Translations under genes and position numbers: made by a program
Origin: Chloroflexi bacterium RBG_16_72_14
GTDB lineage: Bacteria; Chloroflexota; Limnocylindria; Limnocylindrales; CSP1-4
Length of the DNA: 5,782 nt
Direction: 5' to 3'
NCBI GenBank assembly: GCA_001797035.1
Contig: MGOE01000113.1
Span: 12,855-18,636 of the forward strand
Notes under the pieces: generated by a model
What the model saw: the letters and a program-made list of their open reading frames with translations, nothing else
What the model was told of the DNA's origin: nothing
Database searches by the model: none
In this document: in pieces, positions 1 through 4,914 of the stretch
Layout of the letters: each line of letters starts with the position of its first letter
Position numbering within the stretch: position 1 is the first letter of the stretch

Positions 1-783
1 ATCGACGGCCCGGACCTCATGGCCAGGTTCCGCGCCCAGGCGGAGCGCTTCGGCACCCACGTCGTGGACGTGGACGTGGACCGCGTCGACCTGTCCGCCC
101 GCCCGTTCCGGGTCTGGGCGCGCGGCGTCGAATACACGGGCCAGACCCTCATCATCGCCACCGGCGCGTCCGCGCTGTGGCTGGAGCTCGAGAGCGAGCA
201 GCGGCTCCGCGGCCGCGGCGTGTCCGCGTGCGCGACTTGCGACGGGTTCTTCTTCCGCGACCGCGAGATCGCCGTCGTGGGCGGCGGCGACTCCGCGGTG
301 GAGGAGGCGAACTACCTCACCCGGTTCGCCAGCAAGGTCCACCTGATCCACCGCCGCGACGGCTTCCGCGCCTCGAAGATCATGCTCGACCGGACCTATG
401 CCCACCCCAAGATCGAGGTCCACACCAGCACGGCCGTGGACGAGGTCCTGGGCGACGCCAAGGTCGAGGGGCTGCGCCTGCGCGATACGCGGACCGGCGC
501 CGAGCGCGAGATGCCGATCGAGGGCCTGTTCATCGCCATCGGCCACAAGCCCAACACGGACGTGTTCCGGGACTGGCTCGAGACCGACGAGAAGGGCTAC
601 CTGGTCGCCCACCAGCACACGGCCGGCCGGATCCCCGGCGTGTTCATCGCCGGCGACGTGAACGACCACCGCTACCGCCAGGCGGTCACGGCGGCCGGCG
701 ACGGATGCCGGGCGGCGATCGACGCCGAGCGCTGGCTGGAGGAGCAGGGCGCCGAGACGCCCGCGGCCGCGACCGCGTCGTGA
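1..783 (+). CDS. trxB: Thioredoxin reductase (NADPH), 5'-truncated by window start
   Basis: This is a flavoenzyme that uses NADPH to reduce thioredoxin in the cytoplasm. The frame is open from base 1 and ends at TGA 781-783, giving 260 residues. The family is usually about 310-330 residues, so some 60 N-terminal residues, including the first FAD-binding GxGxxG, lie outside the window. The ATG at 19 is an internal methionine, since the reading frame already matches the family before it. Visible motifs (residues counted from base 1) are the redox-active CATCDG at 77-82 (Cys77, Cys80), the NADPH-binding VVGGGDSAVEEA around 92-103, HRRDGFR at 117-123 for the NADPH 2'-phosphate, and the C-terminal FAD motif GVFIAGDV followed by HRYRQAVTAAGDG. 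The tail after the last helix is Ala/Glu-rich and looks disordered. An ABC exporter gene follows 19 bp later on the same strand. The family call is secure from the complete motif set. Confidence 0.96.
   Translation: MDGPDLMARFRAQAERFGTHVVDVDVDRVDLSARPFRVWARGVEYTGQTLIIATGASALWLELESEQRLRGRGVSACATCDGFFFRDREIAVVGGGDSAVEEANYLTRFASKVHLIHRRDGFRASKIMLDRTYAHPKIEVHTSTAVDEVLGDAKVEGLRLRDTRTGAEREMPIEGLFIAIGHKPNTDVFRDWLETDEKGYLVAHQHTAGRIPGVFIAGDVNDHRYRQAVTAAGDGCRAAIDAERWLEEQGAETPAAATAS
64..81 (+). repeat. Three GTGGAC hexamers inside trxB
   Basis: Three perfect tandem GTGGAC copies encode VDVDVD in the FAD-domain segment of TrxB. This is a short in-frame repeat, most likely a by-product of codon bias. Confidence 0.6.
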
Positions 784-802
784 CCCCCGGGCACCTCCCG
801 TC

Positions 803-2857
803 ATGAGCCTTCGAGGCAGCGGCGCGCGCGCCATGGCCCGCGGCAGCGTTGGGCATGGCGGGCTGGGCGGGCCGTCGCGCGACTTCGTCCCCGTCCCGCG
901 CGAGCGCCGCGGGCGGACGATCCGGCGGATCGCCGCGTTCTTCGGGCCCTACCGCGCCCAGGTCGCGTTCGTGCTCGGCGCGATCCTCGCCACCAGCCTC
1001 ATCGGCCTCATCAACCCGTACCTGCTCAAGCTGCTGATCGACGAGGTCATCGTCGGCGGCGAGTTCGGGAAGCTGAACCTGTACGTCGGGCTGATGATCG
1101 GGCTGCCGATCGTGTCGGGGCTGCTCGGGCTGGTCCAGAGCTACCTCAACAACGCGATCGGCCAGAGCGTGATGCAGGACCTGCGCAATGCGCTCTACGG
1201 CCACCTCCAGCGGATGCCGCTGCGGTTCTTCACGTCCACCCGGACGGGCGAGATCCAGAGCCGGCTCGCCAACGACGTCGGCGGTGTCCAGCACGTCGTC
1301 ACCGACACCGCCAGCTCGGTCACGTCCAACTTCGCGGTCGCGATCAGCACGATGGTGGCCATGGTCATCATCGACTGGCGGCTCACGCTGCTCTCGCTGG
1401 GCATGCTGCCGTTCTTCCTGTACCTCACCTACCGGGTGGGCAACGTGCGCCGCGAGGTCAGCAGCGAGACCCAGAAGCGGCTGGCCGAGATGAGCGCCGT
1501 GACCGAGGAGACGCTGTCGGTGTCCGGCATGCTGCTGGGCAAGACGTTCGCGGCCCAGGAGCGGTCCGTGAACCGGTTCGCGGGTCTCAGCCGCGAGCTG
1601 GCGAAGCTGCAGATCCGGCAGGCGATGGTGGGCCGCTGGTTCTCGATGATCATCGGCACGGTGTTCTCGATCACGCCGGCGTTCGTGTACTGGCTGGCCG
1701 GGACGCTGGCCGCCGCGGGCGACCCGACCGCCCCCACGGCCGGCGACATCGTGGCCTTCACGACGCTCCAGAGCCGGCTGTTCTTCCCGATGGGCCAGCT
1801 GCTCAACGTCCAGGTCGAGATCCAGGGCTCGCTCGCGCTGTTCGACCGGATCTTCGAGTACCTGGACCTCGACCCCGAGATCACCGATGCCCCCGACGCG
1901 GTGACGCTCGACCCGGCGACCGTCCGCGGCTCCGTGGCGTTCGAGGCAGTCTCGTTCCGGTACGCGCCCAGTGACCGGCCGCTGCCGGTCGCGCAGGCCA
2001 CGGTGGACGAAGACGTCGACGTGGAGGCCGAAGGGGTCGAAGGCGAGGGTGAGGGCATCGCGGGGGTCGAGGATGTCGAGGGGGTCGAGGTGGAGCCCAT
2101 CGAGCCGGTCCCGCCCGAGCCGGTGGAGAGGCCGCAGCCCTTCGGCCTCGAGGCCATCTCGTTCGAGGCGAGCCCAGGCGAGCTCGTGGCGCTGGTCGGG
2201 CCGTCGGGCGCCGGCAAGACCACGACCACGTACCTGATCCCCCGCCTGTACGACGTCGCCGAGGGCCGGGTCACGATCGACGGCCTCGACGTTCGCAGGA
2301 TCCGGCTGGCGTCGCTCGGGCGAGTCATCGGGTTCGTGACCCAGGAGACCTACCTGTTCCACGCCTCGATCCGTGACAACCTGCTGTACGCGAAGCCGGA
2401 CGCCACCGACGCGGAGCTGGTAGCCGCGACACAGGCCGCGGCGATCCACGACCGGATCGCGGAGCTCCCGGACGGCTTCGAAACCTTCGTCGGTGAGCGC
2501 GGCTACAAGCTGTCCGGCGGCGAGAAGCAGCGGCTGGCCATCGCGCGGGTCCTGCTCAAGGACCCGAAGATCCTGATCCTCGACGAGGCGACCTCCTCGC
2601 TCGACACCGTCAGCGAGCGGCTCATCCAGGCTGCGCTGGGGCGGCTGACCGAGGGCCGCACCACGATCGCCATCGCCCACCGCCTGTCCACGATCCTGCG
2701 CGCCGACCGGATCCTCGTGTTCGACCGGGGCCGGATCGTGGAGCGCGGCACGCACCGCGAGCTGCTCGCCCAGGGCGGCCTCTACTCGCGGCTGTACCAC
2801 GAGCAGTTCGAGGCCGAGGCGGCGCAGTTCGCCGAACTGGGCGTCGCCGCAAGCTAA
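803..2857 (+). CDS. ABC transporter half-exporter, fused membrane and ATPase domains (MsbA/LmrA-like)
   Basis: This 684-residue protein has the layout of a type IV (B-family) ABC exporter that works as a homo- or heterodimer in the inner membrane. The basic N-terminus (1-45) is followed by six predicted membrane helices near 52-80, 92-115, 170-190, 193-212, 280-300 and 313-335. The ATPase domain starts near 375: A-loop Tyr387, Walker A GPSGAGKT 466-473, Q-loop Gln514, signature LSGGEKQ 570-576, Walker B ILILDE 590-595 with Glu595, and H-loop His626. All catalytic residues are intact. The oddity is about 55 extra residues (391-446), strongly acidic, between the A-loop strand and Walker A, a span normally near 25-30 residues. 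ATG 803 is taken as the start, 19 bp after trxB; ATG 833 (residue 11) is an equally possible start, and neither has a clear ribosome-binding site. The substrate cannot be told from sequence; drugs, lipids or peptides are all possible. Proximity to trxB raises but does not show a redox-linked cargo. Confidence 0.93.
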   Translation: MSLRGSGARAMARGSVGHGGLGGPSRDFVPVPRERRGRTIRRIAAFFGPYRAQVAFVLGAILATSLIGLINPYLLKLLIDEVIVGGEFGKLNLYVGLMIGLPIVSGLLGLVQSYLNNAIGQSVMQDLRNALYGHLQRMPLRFFTSTRTGEIQSRLANDVGGVQHVVTDTASSVTSNFAVAISTMVAMVIIDWRLTLLSLGMLPFFLYLTYRVGNVRREVSSETQKRLAEMSAVTEETLSVSGMLLGKTFAAQERSVNRFAGLSRELAKLQIRQAMVGRWFSMIIGTVFSITPAFVYWLAGTLAAAGDPTAPTAGDIVAFTTLQSRLFFPMGQLLNVQVEIQGSLALFDRIFEYLDLDPEITDAPDAVTLDPATVRGSVAFEAVSFRYAPSDRPLPVAQATVDEDVDVEAEGVEGEGEGIAGVEDVEGVEVEPIEPVPPEPVERPQPFGLEAISFEASPGELVALVGPSGAGKTTTTYLIPRLYDVAEGRVTIDGLDVRRIRLASLGRVIGFVTQETYLFHASIRDNLLYAKPDATDAELVAATQAAAIHDRIAELPDGFETFVGERGYKLSGGEKQRLAIARVLLKDPKILILDEATSSLDTVSERLIQAALGRLTEGRTTIAIAHRLSTILRADRILVFDRGRIVERGTHRELLAQGGLYSRLYHEQFEAEAAQFAELGVAAS
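1973..2140 (+). other. Acidic low-complexity insertion in the ABC ATPase domain
   Basis: Codons 391-446 of the ABC exporter encode a stretch with about 18 Asp/Glu and only 2 Arg, rich in Val, Gly and Pro, ending in a Pro-rich segment. It sits between the A-loop tyrosine and the strand that leads into Walker A, where exporters normally have a short beta hairpin. The reading frame is intact on both sides. I infer a flexible, surface-exposed loop; a role in regulation or partner binding is conjecture. Confidence 0.8.
2063..2089 (+). repeat. Three tandem 9-bp repeats inside the ABC gene
   Basis: Three adjacent nonamers, GGGGTCGAG, GATGTCGAG and GGGGTCGAG, encode GVE, DVE and GVE. A further GGGGTCGA copy lies at 2033-2040, in the same reading phase. 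The unit is a multiple of three, so copy-number change would lengthen or shorten the acidic loop without a frameshift. This suggests the insertion grew by repeat slippage. Confidence 0.8.
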
Positions 2858-2913
2858 CCCACGGCGTTGCTCCGCGTTGGTGGTCGCAGCAGGACCTCTT
2901 GCCGGTGGATCCA

Positions 2914-2938
2914 AGCCGCCGTCAGCAATAGGGCGGCT
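2914..2938. terminator. Possible bidirectional hairpin between convergent genes
   Basis: AGCCGCC (2914-2920) pairs perfectly with GGCGGCT (2932-2938) around an 11-nt loop. It lies between the ABC stop (2857) and the convergent lipoprotein gene and overlaps the last codons of the latter. No T-run follows on either strand, so it is not a canonical Rho-independent terminator. The rest of 2858-2921 shows nothing else I can name. Confidence 0.3.
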
Positions 2939-3305
2939 GCCTTGCTGGCGTCTCCTGCGGGGCGAATTCGCTCACCTCGCCATCTGCGCTCACCAAGAGC
3001 CAGGTCGCCACCTCGCCGGGGCGGGGGCGCACCTCGAAGGTGAGCTCACCCTTGAGCGTCGTAAGCGTCACCGTGGGGCGGTCCGCAGAAACCACGGCCT
3101 GGAAAGCGTCACAGGCGAGGGCCGTGCCAGAGGCCGATCGGCCGTCGCTCGCCGTCCACGCGACCATGACGTCGGCATGGCTCTCGTTCACGATCTGCAG
3201 GATCGGCGTCTGAAGTCCCACGCTCGAGCGACAGGCCGTGACGACGAGCGCGCAGAACAACACGAGCAGGAGGCGCGATACCCTGCGTTGTATGTCGTTC
3301 GTCAC
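2922..3305 (-). CDS. Small predicted lipoprotein, unknown function
   Basis: I do not recognise the family. Starting at GTG 3305, the frame encodes 127 residues with a textbook lipoprotein signal: a charged N-region (MTNDIQRRVSR with the start read as Met), a hydrophobic core LLLVLFCALV, and a lipobox VTAC ending at Cys25. The mature part of about 103 residues alternates hydrophobic and polar residues as in a beta-sandwich (ILQIVNES, DVMVAW, TVTLTTL, LTFEVRP, TWLLVSAD) and contains Cys65 and a C-terminal Cys127 that could pair. It is probably anchored on the outer face of the cytoplasmic membrane. The open frame extends upstream to 3521, but that part is Arg/Pro-rich and lacks a signal, and the GTG at 3305 overlaps the stop of a short upstream ORF (GTGA). 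Those two facts decide the start. It converges on the ABC gene and is divergent from argC. Local GC is below that of its neighbours. Confidence 0.72.
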   Translation of the reverse strand: MTNDIQRRVSRLLLVLFCALVVTACRSSVGLQTPILQIVNESHADVMVAWTASDGRSASGTALACDAFQAVVSADRPTVTLTTLKGELTFEVRPRPGEVATWLLVSADGEVSEFAPQETPARQPPYC

Positions 3306-3433
3306 GGACCGGCAGGAAGGCTCAGGCCGGCACGCGACACATCCGCAAACAGCCGGGCTTGGCCGTCGGCGTCGACAACGCACACCACCCCGTCGTAGAT
3401 CCGCTCGGCGCCCTCGCTCAGGACGTTCGGCAT
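3302..3433 (-). CDS. Short ORF (43 aa) overlapping the lipoprotein start
   Basis: ATG 3433 to TGA 3302 encodes 43 residues starting MPNVLSEGAERIYDGVV and ending AGLSLPAGP. I do not recognise it. Support: 35 of 43 codons end in G or C, the composition is protein-like rather than Arg/Pro-rich, and its stop overlaps the lipoprotein's GTG in a 4-bp GTGA arrangement typical of translational coupling. No clear Shine-Dalgarno precedes it. The frame is open back to a TAG at 3464-3466, so it may be the 3' end of a longer gene broken by a frameshift (see the ORF at 3418-3579). It could be a small gene, a leader that couples translation to the lipoprotein, or a remnant. Confidence 0.4.
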   Translation of the reverse strand: MPNVLSEGAERIYDGVVCVVDADGQARLFADVSRAGLSLPAGP

Positions 3434-3579
3434 CCAAGTGAAGAGCCTCGCGAGCAGAGCCGTCTACGCCAAGAGCCATGCGGCTCATCGAGACCGTAGA
3501 AGCGATCCTCACGCACCGCAATCGCTGTCGGCAGCGGCTGCGGAGACTTGGTTGGGCGGGGTCGAGCTTGGACGCTCAT
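3418..3579 (-). pseudogene. Possible 5' fragment of a frameshifted small gene
   Basis: ATG 3579 to TGA 3418 reads 53 residues. The middle (AIAVREDRFYGLDEPHGSW) looks like genuine protein. The last 16 or so residues become Arg/Ser/Cys-rich, just where the frame of the next ORF (43 aa, stop at 3302) opens at about 3463. A single frameshift near 3463-3470 would join the two into one protein of roughly 90 residues ending at the lipoprotein start. About 63% of codons in the first 38 end in G or C, which is lower than for neighbours. It may be a decayed gene, a sequencing or assembly frameshift, or not a gene at all. No ribosome-binding site is convincing. Confidence 0.25.
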
Positions 3580-3623
3580 CTCACCGGATTCGGTCCGCCA
3601 TGTCTGCAGCGGACACCTCTCCC

Positions 3624-3653
3624 TTGCATGACTATGCAACGCCGATGTATAGT
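3624..3653 (+). promoter_or_regulatory. Predicted sigma-70-type promoter of the arginine operon
   Basis: A -10 hexamer TATAGT (3648-3653, 5 of 6 to TATAAT) stands 18 bp downstream of a weak -35, TTGCAT (3624-3629, TTG conserved). Transcription would begin near 3660-3663, at or next to the GTG/ATG that opens the upstream ORF. Both elements lie inside the ARG-box pair, as expected for repression by promoter occlusion. Confidence 0.6.
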
Positions 3654-3660
3654 CATGCCG
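3624..3660 (+). promoter_or_regulatory. Tandem ARG boxes (predicted ArgR operator of argC)
   Basis: Box 1, TTGCATGACTATGCAA (3624-3639), is a palindrome with perfect 6-bp arms around GACT. Box 2, ATGTATAGTCATGCCG (3645-3660), matches the reverse complement of box 1 at 12 of 16 positions. Together they contain a perfect 10-bp inverted repeat, GCATGACTAT/ATAGTCATGC (3626-3635 and 3649-3658). The box centres are 21 bp apart, two helical turns, which is the known spacing of tandem ARG boxes bound by hexameric ArgR. The site lies just before argC and overlaps its predicted promoter, so arginine-dependent repression is the expected effect. The assignment to ArgR is an inference from form and context; no argR gene is in the window. 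Confidence 0.8.
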
Positions 3661-3662
3661 TG

Positions 3663-3728
3663 ATGACGTTCCGCCCGATCTTCGACGCCTCGAGCCTGCC
3701 GGCCGTGACCGGCCGCGCGCGCCAGTGA
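3663..3728 (+). CDS. Upstream ORF / putative leader peptide of argC (21 aa)
   Basis: ATG 3663 to TGA 3726-3728 encodes 21 residues, starting MTFRPIFD and ending VTGRARQ. An in-frame GTG at 3660 could add one residue. The predicted transcription start (3660-3663) falls on its start codon, so it would be translated as a leaderless message, a mode common in actinobacteria. Its stop overlaps the argC GTG in a GTGA arrangement. Arginine codons (CGC) are at positions 4, 18 and 20, two of them within the last four sense codons. A GC-rich hairpin (CGGCC 3700-3704 with GGCCG 3711-3715) lies within it. Two readings are possible: a ribosome-delivery ORF coupled to argC, or an arginine-responsive leader. 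It may also be chance, as 21 codons is short. Confidence 0.45.
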   Translation: MTFRPIFDASSLPAVTGRARQ

Positions 3729-4879
3729 GCGCGGACTCGACGGGCGCGGCGATCGCGGCGGACCGTCCTCTCGCCGGTGACCCTGCGCCCGGCACGGCGG
3801 CGGCGCGCGGTGCGCGCGCCCTCGCGGGCGACCCCGTGCGGGTCGCGATCGTGGGCGCGACCGGGTACGTGGGCGCGGAGCTGATCCGGCTCCTGGCGCT
3901 CCATCCCCATGTCCGCATCGTCGGCCTGGTGGGGCGCGAGCGGAAGGGCGACCCGCTGGGCGGTATTCACCCCCACCTCGCCACGCGGGACCTCCACGTC
4001 TTCGACCACGTCCCCGACGACGCGGAGGCCGTATTCCTGGCGCTCCCGCACGGGGCCGCCGCGGGGCGCGTGGACGAGTTCCTCGAGCACGGCATGACGG
4101 TCATGGACCTGGGGCCCGACTTCCGGCTCCGCGACCCGGCCGACTACCCGCGCTGGTACCACTTCGAGCACCCCCGGCCCGAGCTCCTGCCGGGCGCCGT
4201 GTACGGGTTGCCCGAGCTTCACCGGGCGGAGCTGGCCGCGCTGGGCCGGGCGCCGGGCGCCATCGTGGGCGTCCCCGGCTGCTACGCCACCACCACGGTC
4301 CTCGCCCTCGCGCCGCTCGCCCGCGCGGGGCTCATCGGCGACCTCGTGGTGGACGCCAAGAGCGGCGTCTCCGGCGCCGGCCGCGATCCCAAGGCCGACC
4401 TTCACTTCGGCGAGGTCAACGAGAGCGTCAAGGCCTACGGCATCTTCAGCCACCGCCACATCGGCGAGATCGAGCAGGAGCTGGGCGCCCTCGGGCCGTC
4501 GGGCGAGGCGAACCCGGGTGCGCGGGGCGTGGACTTCCTTCCCCACCTCGTGCCGATGACCCGCGGCATCCTGTCCGCCTGCCACGTCCGCCCCTCGCGC
4601 CCCGTGACCCAGGCCGAGCTGGACGCGCTGTACGCCGAGGCCTACGGCGGCGAGCCGTTCATCACCGTCACCTCGACCCCGCCCGCCACCAAGCACGTCC
4701 TGGGCAGCAACGAATTCCGGGTGTTCGCGAAGGTGGACGAGCGGACCGGCCGGGTGCTCGCCATCGGCGTGCTCGACAACCTCGTCAAGGGCGCCGCGGG
4801 CCAGGGGATCCAGGCATTCAACGTCGTCCACGGCCTGCCCGAGGCCGCCGGGCTGCTCCAGCTCCCGCTCGCGCCCTAG
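3725..4879 (+). CDS. argC: N-acetyl-gamma-glutamyl-phosphate reductase
   Basis: ArgC catalyses the third step of arginine synthesis, the NADPH-dependent reduction of N-acetylglutamyl-5-phosphate to the semialdehyde, in the cytoplasm. From GTG 3725 it has 384 residues. Motifs: Rossmann loop GATGYVG 44-50, LPHGAAA 107-113, active-site Cys186 in GVPGCYATT, SGVSGAGR 213-220, the catalytic-histidine segment HRHIGEI 243-249, and C-terminal DNLVKGAAGQGIQAFN 351-366. Family members are usually about 335-350 residues; here the first 37 are an Ala/Gly/Asp-rich extension with no homology I recognise. GTG 3836 (residue 38) would give a canonical 347-residue protein, so the start is open. I keep 3725 because of its GTGA overlap with the upstream ORF. 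No other start lies between them, and no ribosome-binding site is clear for either. argJ follows after 35 bp. Regulation is probably by ArgR through the boxes at 3624-3660. Confidence 0.95.
   Translation: MSADSTGAAIAADRPLAGDPAPGTAAARGARALAGDPVRVAIVGATGYVGAELIRLLALHPHVRIVGLVGRERKGDPLGGIHPHLATRDLHVFDHVPDDAEAVFLALPHGAAAGRVDEFLEHGMTVMDLGPDFRLRDPADYPRWYHFEHPRPELLPGAVYGLPELHRAELAALGRAPGAIVGVPGCYATTTVLALAPLARAGLIGDLVVDAKSGVSGAGRDPKADLHFGEVNESVKAYGIFSHRHIGEIEQELGALGPSGEANPGARGVDFLPHLVPMTRGILSACHVRPSRPVTQAELDALYAEAYGGEPFITVTSTPPATKHVLGSNEFRVFAKVDERTGRVLAIGVLDNLVKGAAGQGIQAFNVVHGLPEAAGLLQLPLAP
3828..3846 (+). promoter_or_regulatory. Hairpin with the alternative argC start codon in its loop
   Basis: GCGACCC (3828-3834) pairs perfectly with GGGTCGC (3840-3846). 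The five-base loop CGTGC holds the GTG at 3836, the start that would give a canonical-length ArgC. Such a stem would hinder initiation there unless opened by a ribosome arriving from upstream. It may be a coincidence of GC-rich coding sequence. Confidence 0.35.
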
Positions 4880-4903
4880 CCCCCACCCGACCCGACCCAG
4901 CCC

Positions 4904-4908
4904 GAGGA
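4904..4908 (+). promoter_or_regulatory. Ribosome-binding site of argJ
   Basis: GAGGA stands 6 nt before GTG 4915. It is the only convincing Shine-Dalgarno sequence in the window and it fixes the argJ start. Confidence 0.7.
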
Positions 4909-4914
4909 CCGTCC

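Noticed and set aside
2033..2084. Possible G-quadruplex in the ABC gene
   Set aside because: G-runs are present, but at least one loop is 10-13 nt and the pattern is explained by the GGGGTCGA repeats; not canonical.
686..2914. 742-codon open frame on the minus strand
   Set aside because: It is antisense to trxB and the ABC gene. The translation is Arg/Asp/Gln/His-rich low complexity with no domain, as expected from the mirror frame of a GC-rich gene whose plus strand has all catalytic motifs.
2877..3398. 173-codon plus-strand frame opposite the lipoprotein
   Set aside because: Composition is erratic, with no motif; the opposite strand has a clear signal peptide and lipobox over the same bases.
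3438..3728. 96-codon plus-strand frame spanning the promoter and ending at argC
   Set aside because: The first 75 codons run through the operator and promoter and do not look like protein. Only its last 21 codons, from ATG 3663, are kept as the upstream ORF.
3653..4831. 392-codon minus-strand frame opposite argC
   Set aside because: Antisense shadow of argC, with biased Val/Gly/Arg/Asp composition and no recognisable motif.
4880..4914. CCCGA-like short repeats between argC and argJ
   Set aside because: Only a few imperfect copies in a C-rich spacer, and no hairpin; not a terminator or an operator.
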